DNA of 64,000 nt from G965215225 sp965215225 (GTDB taxonomy: Bacteria; Pseudomonadota; Gammaproteobacteria; CBDBNL01; JAAOII01). The stretch lies in the NCBI GenBank assembly GCA_965215225.1, contig OZ244039.1, positions 1,426,001 through 1,490,000 on the forward strand. The letters are read 5' to 3'. A program made the translations under genes and the position numbers. The notes beneath the pieces were generated by a model. It made no database searches. It was not told where the DNA came from and saw only the letters and a list, made by a program, of their open reading frames with translations. This document shows positions 18,181-26,416 of this stretch, piece by piece (position 1 is the stretch's first letter; each line of letters opens with the position of its first letter).

Positions 18181-19651
18181 GGGTCTGTAGCTCAGACGGT
18201 TAGAACACTGCTGATAAGGGCAAGGTCGGCGGTTCAAGTCCCACCCATTTCGGATTTTTCTGTGATAACCAAGGGTAACCCTGGCGGTTTATTTAAGAAA
18301 TGAGTTTTCTTTCATATAATAACTCTAATTACTGGTTGGGTCTGTAGCTCAGACGGTTAGAGCACACCCCTGATAAGGGTGAGGTCGATGGTTCAAGTCC
18401 ATCCAGACCCATTTTGGATTTTTCTGTGATAACTAAAATTGACCCTAGTCCGTTTATTAAAGAAAAGGGTCTGTAGCTCAGCTGGTTAGAACACTGCTGA
18501 TAACCGGGGTCGGCGGTTCAAGTCCATCCAGACCCATTTTAGATTTTTCTGTGATAACCAAGGCAGCTTATTCAAGAAATAGGTCTGTAGCTCAGACGGT
18601 TGGAGCACTGCTGATAAGGGCAAGGTCGATGGTTCAAGTCCATCCAGACCCATTTTGAGTTTTTCTGTGATAACCAAGGCAGCTTATTCAAGAAATAGGT
18701 CTGTAGCTCAGACGGTTGGAGCACTGCTGATAACCGAGGTCGATGGTTCAAGTCCATCCAGACCCATTTTGGATTTTTCTGTAAAGGAACGGGTCTGTAG
18801 CTCAGACGGTCAGAACACTGCTGATAAGGGCAAGGTCGATGGTTCAAGTCCATCCAGACCCATTTTGGATTTTTCTGTGATAACCAAGGCAGCTTATTCA
18901 AGAAATAGGTCTGTAGCTCAGACGGTTGGAGCACTGCTGATAAGGGCAAGGTCGGCGGTTCAAGTCCATCCAGACCCATTTTGAGTTTTTCTGTGATAAC
19001 TAAAATTGACCCTAGTCCGTTTATTAAAGAAAAGGGTCTGTAGCTCAGCTGGTTAGAACACTGCTGATAACCGGGGTCGGCGGTTCAAGTCCATCCAGAC
19101 CCATTTTAGATTTTTCTGTGATAACCAAGGCAGCTTATTCAAGAAATAGGTCTGTAGCTCAGACGGTTGGAGCACTGCTGATAAGGGCAAGGTCGATGGT
19201 TCAAGTCCATCCAGACCCATTTTGAGTTTTTCTGTGATAACCAAGGCAGCTTATTCAAGAAATAGGTCTGTAGCTCAGACGGTTGGAGCACTGCTGATAA
19301 GGGCAAGGTCGGCGGTTCAAGTCCATCCAGACCCATTTTGGATTTTTCTGTAAAGGAACGGGTCTGTAGCTCAGACGGTTAGAACACTGCTGATAAGGGC
19401 AAGGTCGATGGTTCAAGTCTATCCAGACCCATTTTATATTTTTCTGTGATAACTGAGCAAGCAACAATGGGTCTGTAGCTCAGCTGGTCAAAGCACTGCT
19501 GATAAGGGCAAGGTCGATGGTTCAAGTCCATCCAGACCCATTTTGAGTTTTTCTGTGATAACCAAGGCAGCTTATTCAAGAAATAGGTCTGTAGCTCAGA
19601 CGGTTGGAGCACTGCTGATAAGGGCAAGGTCGGCGGTTCAAGTCCCACCCA
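18181..19651 (+). repeat. tandem array of 13 tRNA-Ile-like sequences
   Basis: Copies at 18181-18254, 18338-18411 (intact gene), 18467-18536, 18581-18652, 18697-18766, 18791-18862, 18907-18978, 19034-19103, 19148-19219, 19264-19335, 19360-19431, 19469-19540 and 19585-19651. All keep the anticodon loop CTGATAA, the T loop TTCAAGT and the D arm. In every copy but the second the anticodon stem is broken (CACTG opposite GGGCA, CCGGG or CCGAG). Most keep complementary acceptor ends; the first and last have truncated 3' ends (CCACCCATTT). Spacers share TTTTTCTGTGATAACCAAGG; typical period is 116 bases. The stretch with copies 3-4 recurs as copies 8-9, 567 bases later, showing block duplication. Confidence 0.92.
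18338..18411 (+). tRNA. tRNA-Ile(GAU), the only intact copy of the array
   Basis: 74 nt. The acceptor GGGTCTG pairs with CAGACCC, the anticodon stem CACCC pairs with GGGTG around loop CTGATAA (GAT), and the T stem GATGG pairs with CCATC. Discriminator A; no CCA encoded. The other twelve copies fail in the anticodon stem. Confidence 0.95.
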
Positions 19652-19716
19652 TTTTGGATTTTGTTGCCGAATTAATTGGCGCCTTGTTGAGGAGGAAGAG
19701 GCATTTTTGATAAATA

Positions 19717-20496
19717 GTGAAAGAGAATATTTCTATTTGGTTAAAATCAATAGGTTCTATGCATCGATTATTAAGCTACCTGCTTCCTGGACCTAAGAGC
19801 TATAACAGAAGTTCCCTATTGGATGGACTTCGTGGCTTTGCCATAGTTCTCATGGTGATTTTTCACTTCTGCTATGACTTGACTCTATTTAATCTAGCGT
19901 CCATTCCGATATACACTGATTTAGGTTGGATTGCTTTTCGCTACACTATAGTTTCGCTTTTCCTTGGCACAGTTGGGGTTAGCTTATATCTACACAGCAA
20001 GAGAGGCATTAATTGGTTTTCTTATTGGCGGCGACTAGCATTACTAATAATAGCTTCAATAGCCATCACTCTAACAAGTTTCCTTGCTCTTAATGAAGGC
20101 TATATTCTGTTTGGTATTTTACATCTTATCACCTTATCAAGCGTCTTAGGGCTAGTGTTTGTTCGTCTTTCTTGGTTGAATCTACTATTGGGTGTCTCAA
20201 TAATATGGCTTGGATTTAATTACGGCAATTCTTTTTTCAATCAAGATTGGCTTATTTGGGTTGGTCTTCGCACCCTGGCGACTGGGGCTGCCGATTATAC
20301 TCCCATCTTTCCTTGGTTTGGGGTTGTTTTAATAGGGATGTTTGTAGCTCAGCTATTGGAAAAAAGGTTATACTATAGATTGCCCGATTATCTAGGCTTT
20401 TTAGTCTTATGGGGGCGTCATAGCCTTATAATTTACTTGTTACACCAACCTATTTTGTGGGGACTATTAGCTATTTATATAGCAATAATCAGTTGA
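19717..20496 (+). CDS. DUF1624 / heparan-alpha-glucosaminide N-acetyltransferase-like membrane protein
   Basis: 259 residues from GTG 19717. The conserved motif LLDGLRGFAIVLMVIFHFCYD near residue 34 is the DUF1624 signature, and several membrane helices follow, with WLIWVGLR and PIFPWFGVVLIGMFVAQLL in the middle and the final HSLIIYLLHQPILWGLL typical of the family. Related proteins move acetyl groups across membranes to sugars; bacterial substrates are mostly unknown. It follows the tRNA-Ile array and is followed by a palindrome like that in the IS elements. Confidence 0.8.
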   Translation: MKENISIWLKSIGSMHRLLSYLLPGPKSYNRSSLLDGLRGFAIVLMVIFHFCYDLTLFNLASIPIYTDLGWIAFRYTIVSLFLGTVGVSLYLHSKRGINWFSYWRRLALLIIASIAITLTSFLALNEGYILFGILHLITLSSVLGLVFVRLSWLNLLLGVSIIWLGFNYGNSFFNQDWLIWVGLRTLATGAADYTPIFPWFGVVLIGMFVAQLLEKRLYYRLPDYLGFLVLWGRHSLIIYLLHQPILWGLLAIYIAIIS

Positions 20497-20508
20497 ATGG
20501 TTATTTTG

Positions 20509-20538
20509 TTTGGATAGGATTATATAATCCCATCCAAG
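20509..20538. repeat. solitary near-copy of the IS30-element palindrome
   Basis: Sequence beginning TTTGGATAGGATTATATAAT and ending CCCATCCAAG; it differs from the 30-bp palindrome in the two IS copies (9631, 57572) at only two positions. It has no transposase or inverted ends next to it. Being just after the stop codon at 20496, it may act as a terminator hairpin, or be an IS remnant. Confidence 0.8.
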
Positions 20539-20608
20539 AATAGAATGATGTGAATTAACGGAATATAAAATTGCTACTATTGTAGATGCTATAATAACGC
20601 GATACTAA

Positions 20609-20681
20609 GGGGCTATAGCTCAGCTGGGAGAGCACCTGATTTGCACTCAGGAGGTCGTCGGTTCGATCCCGACTAGCTCCA
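20609..20681 (+). tRNA. tRNA-Ala(UGC)
   Basis: 73 nt. Acceptor GGGGCTA pairs with TAGCTCC, anticodon stem CTGAT/CTCAG surrounds TTTGCA with anticodon TGC, and T loop GGTTCGATCCC is standard. Discriminator A; no CCA. Ile-GAU and Ala-UGC usually sit in rRNA spacers; no rRNA is found here. Confidence 0.95.
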
Positions 20682-20702
20682 CATTTATAAAACTATGTAA
20701 TA

Positions 20703-20918
20703 ATGAAAAAAGACATTCATCCATCCTATCAGAAGATCACCGCGCTCTGTGCCTGTAATCACAAGTATGAAATTTACTCCACCTTGAAAGAAGACATTAC
20801 GCTTGAAATATGTGCTCGTTGTCATCCTTTCTATACTGGCGAGCAGAAGATCATTGATAAGACAGGTAGGGTAGAAAAATTTCAAAAGCGATTTGGTAAG
20901 GGACTTATAAATCGTTAG
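20703..20918 (+). CDS. rpmE: ribosomal protein L31
   Basis: 71 residues starting MKKDIHPSYQKITALCACNH. It is the zinc-binding form of bL31: CAC near residue 16 and ICARCHPFYTG near residue 37 supply the four cysteines. The FYTGEQKIIDKTGRVEKF segment and basic tail match the family. L31 joins the 50S subunit and bridges to the 30S head. It lies 21 bases after tRNA-Ala and its end overlaps the likely start of the thermonuclease gene. Confidence 0.97.
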   Translation: MKKDIHPSYQKITALCACNHKYEIYSTLKEDITLEICARCHPFYTGEQKIIDKTGRVEKFQKRFGKGLINR

Positions 20919-21696
20919 TTTTCGCTTAGTTCTTGTTCTTGCCTGTGGCCTGCTTGCTGCCACAACTTGGGCTTGCCCTCTCGCTAATCCTCATAGCCAA
21001 GATAGAGTTTCTTCTATTATTGATGGAGATTCGGTCATATTGGTCAAGCATAAGGAGGCTCGTCTAATTGGTATTAATACCCCAGAGTATGATCAAGCCC
21101 TAGGCTCAGCTGCCACTGAATCATTAAAAGAATTACTAGAAGGTAAAAGAGTCTCAATCCAGTATGACAAAGAAAGGCAAGACCGTTATGACAGGGCGTT
21201 GCTTCACCTTCAAACAAGCGATGGAATCAATCCAGCAAGTGAACAGCTAAGAAGGGGATATGCCTTTCATGTGCTAGTGCCTCCTAATGAATTTAATGCC
21301 GAATGCTATGAGGCTGCTGAGAGGGAAGCTCGGCAGCAAAATAGGAATATATGGCGACATCCAGATTATCAACCTAAGCAAGCCGAAAAGCATCACTCAC
21401 TTAGTGGCTTTCAGCGAATAACAGGACAGATAGAGAATGTAAGGATGAGAAAGAGCGGGATTGAACTGGGAGTAAGAAATAGTCCTCTGACCCTGTTTAT
21501 CTCAAAGGCAAACATAGCTTCTTTTGGTGATTATCAACCCATAAAAGAATGGACAGGGAAGGACTTTATTGTTCGAGGTTGGGTAAGCCAATGGACTCAT
21601 AAGGGTAGGAACTATGCTTCTTTACGACTTTCCCACCCAAGTATGATAGAATGTATGGAAGGGGTAAAGGATTGTTTTATAGCAAGAACCAATTAG
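20911..21696 (+). CDS. exported thermonuclease-like (SNase) protein; start codon unclear
   Basis: The conserved part VSSIIDGDSVILVKHKEARL then IGINTPEYDQ, DRYDRALLHL and ECYEAAEREARQQNRNIW matches the SNase/thermonuclease fold, including the catalytic Arg of RLIGINTPE and the acidic residues. The frame upstream of TTG 21040 is open back to 20911 and encodes a convincing signal peptide (LVLVLACGLLAATTWACPLA), but contains no ATG, GTG or TTG there. An ATC at 20911 preceded by AAGGGA is the most likely start; the boundary given assumes this. The product would be a secreted or periplasmic nuclease. Confidence 0.7.
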   Translation: MVSFRLVLVLACGLLAATTWACPLANPHSQDRVSSIIDGDSVILVKHKEARLIGINTPEYDQALGSAATESLKELLEGKRVSIQYDKERQDRYDRALLHLQTSDGINPASEQLRRGYAFHVLVPPNEFNAECYEAAEREARQQNRNIWRHPDYQPKQAEKHHSLSGFQRITGQIENVRMRKSGIELGVRNSPLTLFISKANIASFGDYQPIKEWTGKDFIVRGWVSQWTHKGRNYASLRLSHPSMIECMEGVKDCFIARTN

Positions 21697-21720
21697 TAGG
21701 TACTTGATCAGCAAATTCAG

Positions 21721-23142
21721 ATGCGAAAGAATAATTTTCATTTCTTAGAAGTAGAACGTAAGGAGCCACGCCTTATCCCTATGGACCGGCGGCGGACAGA
21801 GCCGCGTGAAATCTATGAAAACTACTCTCAGGATAAGGCTGCTAGTCAATCACAACGATGTCTTGATTGCGGCAATCCCTACTGCGAATGGGCTTGTCCG
21901 GTCCATAACTATATTCCTAACTGGCTGAATCTAGTCGCTAAGGGAAATATATTTGAGGCTGCTGAACTATGTCATCAAACCAATAGTCTCCCTGAAGTCT
22001 GTGGTCGTATTTGCCCACAGGATAGACTTTGTGAGGGCGCATGTACTCTTGATGATGGTTTTGGTGCAGTGACCATTGGGGCAGTGGAAAAATATATTAC
22101 CGATACTGCTTTTGCTCTGGGTTGGCGACCAGACATGACAGAAGTGGTGCCAACTGATAAGAAGGTAGCTATAGTAGGTGCAGGTCCAGCTGGATTGGCT
22201 TGTGGGGATGTGCTAATAAGGAACGGCGTAAAGCCAGTCATCTTTGACCGTTATCCAGAAATAGGCGGGCTATTAACTTTTGGCATACCTCCTTTCAAGT
22301 TAGACAAAGAAGTCATTCACTTAAGGCGTAAGATCTTTGAAGAAATGGGGATGAAATTTCATATGGGAGTTACTGTGGGCAAGGATATTCAACTGGAAAA
22401 ATTATTAAGTGAATATGATGCGGTTTTCTTAGGGATGGGAACCTATAGGGCTTTAGATGGAGGACTCATGGGACGGAATAAAGAAGGAGTCTATCGCGCC
22501 CTGAGCTTTTTAATTGGCAATATCAATAGAGTAGGTGGTTATGATGAAGGAAGTCCGTATATTGATATGGAAGATAAGAGGGTAATAGTATTAGGTGGCG
22601 GAGATACAGCGATGGATTGTAATCGCACCTGTATTCGTCAAGGTGCTCGTTCAGTGGTTTGTGTTTATCGCCGCGATGAAGAGAACATGCCAGGTTCGCG
22701 CCGCGAGGTCATGCATGCACGCGAAGAAGGCGTTAGGTTCTATTTCAATCTGCAGCCAGTAGAGATTTTGGGGAATGGACAGGTGGAAGCTGTTAAATTT
22801 GTGACCACTCGACTTGGTGAACCAGACGAGAAAGGTCGTCGTCGCGCCATTTTGGTTGAAGGAAGCGAAAAGGTGATTCCGGCAGATAGAGTATTAGTGG
22901 CTTTTGGTTTTTTACCAAATCCGCCCAACTGGTTTGATGAAAATGATATTAGCTTACATAAGGATGGTCGGGTTAAGGTATTTAGCGAGTCAAATGGAAC
23001 AGAAACAGCCTTTAAGCATCAAACTAGCAATCCTAAGATTTTTGCTGCTGGCGATATGGTAAGGGGAGCGGATCTAGTCGTAACTGCTATTGCCGATGCG
23101 CGTGAGGCAGCCGAGTCTATTTTAGATTACCTTGGTATATGA
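21721..23142 (+). CDS. gltD: glutamate synthase small subunit
   Basis: 473 residues. GltD feeds NADPH electrons to the large subunit for glutamate formation from glutamine and 2-oxoglutarate. The N-terminal iron-sulfur domain has CLDCGNPYCEWACPVHNYIP and CGRICPQDRLCEGAC; the FAD-binding motif is VAIVGAGPAGLACGDVL, the NADPH-binding motif is VIVLGGGDTAMDC, and the end has FAAGDMVRGADLVVTAIADA. The large subunit gene gltB is not adjacent; the next genes are nqrC and others. It may pair with a distant GltB or serve as an electron-input subunit for another partner. Confidence 0.93.
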   Translation: MRKNNFHFLEVERKEPRLIPMDRRRTEPREIYENYSQDKAASQSQRCLDCGNPYCEWACPVHNYIPNWLNLVAKGNIFEAAELCHQTNSLPEVCGRICPQDRLCEGACTLDDGFGAVTIGAVEKYITDTAFALGWRPDMTEVVPTDKKVAIVGAGPAGLACGDVLIRNGVKPVIFDRYPEIGGLLTFGIPPFKLDKEVIHLRRKIFEEMGMKFHMGVTVGKDIQLEKLLSEYDAVFLGMGTYRALDGGLMGRNKEGVYRALSFLIGNINRVGGYDEGSPYIDMEDKRVIVLGGGDTAMDCNRTCIRQGARSVVCVYRRDEENMPGSRREVMHAREEGVRFYFNLQPVEILGNGQVEAVKFVTTRLGEPDEKGRRRAILVEGSEKVIPADRVLVAFGFLPNPPNWFDENDISLHKDGRVKVFSESNGTETAFKHQTSNPKIFAAGDMVRGADLVVTAIADAREAAESILDYLGI

Positions 23143-23160
23143 TGTCCTTATAATAGTCTT

Positions 23161-23982
23161 ATGAAGAAAGATTCTTTTGGCCAGGTTATTTGGGTAATTT
23201 TTTCCGTATGCTTGACCTGTTCAATAATAGTATCCACCGCTGCGGTCGCGCTGCGGAGTGATCAAGCCAAGAACGCCGCCCTAGAAAGGCAGATCAATAT
23301 TCTCTTAGCATCGGGGGTTTTAAGTCCAAGTGAAGTCAGCCCAGCGCGAGTGGAACAACTTTTTAGGCAAGTCAAGGTTCAGCTGGTAGATTTGCCGACT
23401 GGTACTATTGCTAAGGATATAGACCCGCTTCAGTATGATCAACGAAAAGCAGCAAGAGACCCTGAGACCTCACGTGCCTTAACTCGTAAAGAGGATATAG
23501 CTGGTATAGGCAGGCTAGAAAGATTTGCCAAGGTATATTTTATTGAACAGCAGGATAGGTCAATTTTGGTTTTACCGATTCGCGGCTATGGTCTTTGGTC
23601 AACTCTCTATGGCTATCTTGCCTTAGATGGAGAAGACTTAAATACTATTATCGGGTTAAGTTTTGCTGAACACAAGGAGACGCCTGGCTTGGGTGGAGAA
23701 GTGGATAATCCTAAATGGAAGCGCCAATGGCCAGGAAAAAAGCTATATGACGACGAAGGCAATATAGCCATAAGTCTGGCAAAAGGTGCTGTAAGAAATG
23801 ATCAGGTGGAAGGAAGGTCTAGCGCAACTCATAGTGAAAGTTGGGACCCATCCCTCTATGCCGTAGATGCCTTGTCTGGGGCAAGTTTGACTTCACGTGG
23901 GATAAACAACCTATTGCAATTTTGGTTTGGTGAGGAAGGCTATAAGAAATTTTTTGTTAACTTAAAGGAGAACAAAGCATAG
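23161..23982 (+). CDS. nqrC: Na+-translocating NADH:quinone reductase subunit C
   Basis: 273 residues with one N-terminal membrane helix and a periplasmic FMN-binding domain. HKETPGLGGEVDNPKWKRQW is characteristic, and DALSGASLTSRGINNL carries the flavin attachment site. The acceptor residue, Thr in the well-studied enzymes (SGAT), is Ser here (SGAS), which still fits the ApbE target pattern. NqrC passes electrons in the sodium pump. It is 18 bases after gltD and 2 before cfa. nqrA and nqrB, normally directly upstream, are absent from this place. Confidence 0.95.
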   Translation: MKKDSFGQVIWVIFSVCLTCSIIVSTAAVALRSDQAKNAALERQINILLASGVLSPSEVSPARVEQLFRQVKVQLVDLPTGTIAKDIDPLQYDQRKAARDPETSRALTRKEDIAGIGRLERFAKVYFIEQQDRSILVLPIRGYGLWSTLYGYLALDGEDLNTIIGLSFAEHKETPGLGGEVDNPKWKRQWPGKKLYDDEGNIAISLAKGAVRNDQVEGRSSATHSESWDPSLYAVDALSGASLTSRGINNLLQFWFGEEGYKKFFVNLKENKA

Positions 23983-23984
23983 AT

Positions 23985-25112
23985 ATGAAGGAATATTTAA
24001 CTGATAAGATACTCACCCCGGCGGGAATAAAAATTAATGGCCCTAATCCGTGGGACCCCCAAATTCATAATACTCGTATTTACTCTCGGTTGAGGAAGGG
24101 GCGCTCGCTTGCATTGGGTGAGGCATATATGGATAGCTGGTGGGACTGCTCGGCTTTAGAAGAGTTTTTTTATCGTATCATTACTCATACTATCAAGATA
24201 CAAAAGAAACTTTCTGGCCGGCCCGATGGATTTAAGGAAACTTTCTTTTATCGCTTCTTGCCGCGCTTGTTTAACCAGCAAACTATAGATAGATCAAAAG
24301 TAGTGGCTGAGGATCACTATGATGTAGGCAATGATCTTTATGAACTAATGCTAGGCAAGTATATGCAATATACTTGTGCTTATTGGCAGAATGCTAAGAC
24401 ATTGGATGAGGCTCAGCATAACAAATTGGATCTAATCTGCCGCAAGCTAAAGCTAAGACCCGGTATGAAGGTATTGGAACTAGGTGGCGGGTTTGGTGGC
24501 TTGGCTCGCTTTATGGCTGAGAAGTATGGTTGTTCGGTAACTCTTTACAATATATCACGCCAGCAAATTAAATATGCACGTCAATTTACCAAGGGATTAA
24601 AGGTAAAAATCATTGAGAAAGATTACCGATTGGCAGAAGGTCTTTATGATAGGGTTGCGGCTATTGGCTTATGTGAACATGTAGGTTATAAAAACTATCC
24701 TAATCTGATGAAAACAGCATATAGATGCTTAAAAGATAAGGGGCTATTTATCCTTCATACCAATGGCTCAAATAAGACAGTTACCTATTATGAGCCCTGG
24801 ATGGCAAAATATATTTTCCCCAATAGTATGATGCCTTCAGCCGTTCAGCTTACTAAGGCGTTTGATAATTTGTTTATGTTAGAAGATTGGCATGTGCTAA
24901 GTGGCAGTTACCATAAAACTCTGATGGCATGGCATGACAATTTCAAACAGAGCTGGGATCAGATAAAAGACAAGTATGGTGATAGATTTTTTCGTAAATG
25001 GTCTTATTATCTATTATTTTCGGCTGCTTCTCATCGCGCCCGTGGTGCTCAACTTTGGCAACTGATTCTTGCTAAGAATGCGATGGGAACAGTTTATAAA
25101 TCAGAGAGATAA
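23985..25112 (+). CDS. cfa: cyclopropane-fatty-acyl-phospholipid synthase
   Basis: 375 residues, like E. coli Cfa (382). It methylenates unsaturated acyl chains of membrane lipids with S-adenosylmethionine. VVAEDHYDVGNDLYELML, MQYTCAYWQNAKTLDEAQ, the SAM motif VLELGGGFGGLARFMA (usually GCGWGG), GLCEHVGYKNY and FILHTNGSNKT follow Cfa closely. The N-terminal lipid-binding region is present (GEAYMDSWWDC). Unusually, it sits inside the nqr cluster between nqrC and nqrD with gaps of 2 and 3 bases, so it must be co-expressed with the sodium pump. Confidence 0.95.
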   Translation: MKEYLTDKILTPAGIKINGPNPWDPQIHNTRIYSRLRKGRSLALGEAYMDSWWDCSALEEFFYRIITHTIKIQKKLSGRPDGFKETFFYRFLPRLFNQQTIDRSKVVAEDHYDVGNDLYELMLGKYMQYTCAYWQNAKTLDEAQHNKLDLICRKLKLRPGMKVLELGGGFGGLARFMAEKYGCSVTLYNISRQQIKYARQFTKGLKVKIIEKDYRLAEGLYDRVAAIGLCEHVGYKNYPNLMKTAYRCLKDKGLFILHTNGSNKTVTYYEPWMAKYIFPNSMMPSAVQLTKAFDNLFMLEDWHVLSGSYHKTLMAWHDNFKQSWDQIKDKYGDRFFRKWSYYLLFSAASHRARGAQLWQLILAKNAMGTVYKSER

Positions 25113-25115
25113 ACT

Positions 25116-25787
25116 ATGGCTAAACTAAAAGCGCAAGAAGTTCTTCTTGCTCCCATTTTTAATAACAACCCAATTGCATTACAGGTATTGGGTATATGTT
25201 CTGCCTTAGCAGTTACCGCTAGTCTTAGGGTCACCCTAGTCATGTGCCTGGCGGTTATTTTTGTTACCGGGCTGTCTAATTTTTCTGTCTCATTGGTGCG
25301 TAATCAGACGCCAGCTAGTATTCGCATCATCATTCAAATGACCATCATTGCTTCTTTGGTAATTGTGGTAGACCAGATACTAAAAGCCTATGCTTATGAA
25401 ATAAGTAAGCAGCTATCTGTATTTGTCGGCTTGATTATCACCAATTGTATAGTGATGGGAAGAGCAGAAGGCTTTGCCATGCAGAACCCGCCTGGGCTGA
25501 GCTTTTTAGATGGCATAGGAAATGGCTTGGGCTATAGCCTCTTATTGTTAGTGGTAGCGGTATTCCGTGAGCTTATAGGTTCTGGTTCTCTCTTTGATTT
25601 CCAAGTGCTTCCATTGGTGAGAGAAGGGGGGTGGTATCCATCAAATGGACTTATGTTACTGCCACCAAGTGCTTTCTTTCTCATAGGTTTTTTTATCTGG
25701 GCGCTGCGTAGTTGGAAACGAGAACAGGTAGAGCAAACGGATTTTGTCATCATGCCACAGACGATGGAAGGAGAAAGGGCTCACTAA
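25116..25787 (+). CDS. nqrD: Na+-translocating NADH:quinone reductase subunit D
   Basis: 223 residues, integral membrane protein with about six helices. LLAPIFNNNPIALQVLGICS at the start, SVFVGLIITNCIVMGRAEGFAM in the middle (with the conserved Cys that binds the membrane iron centre) and GNGLGYSLLLLVVAVFRELIGSG are NqrD hallmarks. Together with NqrE it forms the pseudo-symmetric membrane pair that holds an Fe centre. It follows cfa by 3 bases and precedes nqrE by 2. Confidence 0.96.
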   Translation: MAKLKAQEVLLAPIFNNNPIALQVLGICSALAVTASLRVTLVMCLAVIFVTGLSNFSVSLVRNQTPASIRIIIQMTIIASLVIVVDQILKAYAYEISKQLSVFVGLIITNCIVMGRAEGFAMQNPPGLSFLDGIGNGLGYSLLLLVVAVFRELIGSGSLFDFQVLPLVREGGWYPSNGLMLLPPSAFFLIGFFIWALRSWKREQVEQTDFVIMPQTMEGERAH

Positions 25788-25789
25788 TT

Positions 25790-26401
25790 ATGTTTGAAGC
25801 CTATCTCAGTTTATTTTTGAAAGCTGTATTTGTTGAAAATATGGCACTTTCTTTCTTTTTAGGGATGTGCACTTTTATTGCCATTTCAAAGAAGATTGAG
25901 GCAGCCATAGGTCTTGGCATCGCGGTTATAGTAGTTCAGTCTATTACTGTGCCGGCTAATAACCTCATCTTTAACTTTCTATTACGGGAGGGAGCATTGG
26001 ATTGGTTAGGCTTCCCTAATATAGATCTAAGCTTTCTGGGTTATCTTAGTTATATAGGAGTCATAGCCGCCATAGTGCAGATGCTGGAAATGTTCTTAGA
26101 TAAATATGTTCCTGCCCTTTACAATGCCTTAGGAGTATTTCTTCCACTTATCACAGTCAATTGCGCTATTTTGGGCGGCTCCTTGTTCATGGTAGAACGC
26201 GACTATGACTTCGGTGAAAGTATTGTCTATGGAGTAGGTTCAGGAGCAGGTTGGGCTCTGGCAATTGTGATCTTAGCCGCAGTGAGAGAAAAACTTAAAT
26301 ATAGCGATATTCCTCAGGGATTGCGTGGATTGGGGATTACCTTTATGATTGTTGGTTTGATGTCATTGGGGTTTATGTCTTTTGCTGGTATTCAGCTTTA
26401 A
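25790..26401 (+). CDS. nqrE: Na+-translocating NADH:quinone reductase subunit E
   Basis: 203 residues from ATG 25790 (MFEAYLSLFLKAVFVENMAL); the frame is open further upstream inside nqrD, but this start matches the family. Six helices; ENMALSFFLGMCTFIAISKK and LITVNCAILGGSLFMVERDY contain the conserved Cys of the NqrD/E iron site. Partner of NqrD in the sodium pump. Two bases after nqrD, 15 before nqrF. Confidence 0.97.
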   Translation: MFEAYLSLFLKAVFVENMALSFFLGMCTFIAISKKIEAAIGLGIAVIVVQSITVPANNLIFNFLLREGALDWLGFPNIDLSFLGYLSYIGVIAAIVQMLEMFLDKYVPALYNALGVFLPLITVNCAILGGSLFMVERDYDFGESIVYGVGSGAGWALAIVILAAVREKLKYSDIPQGLRGLGITFMIVGLMSLGFMSFAGIQL

Positions 26402-26416
26402 TAAAAACTCTTTACT

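Noticed and set aside
18486..19648. Minus-strand open frames with WMDLNHRPCPYQQCSNRLSY-type sequence
   Set aside because: They are antisense readings of the tRNA-Ile-like units; such frames are often mis-annotated as proteins.
20500..20700. rRNA operon next to tRNA-Ala and tRNA-Ile
   Set aside because: These two tRNAs often mark the 16S-23S spacer, but no rRNA sequence is seen around them in the window.
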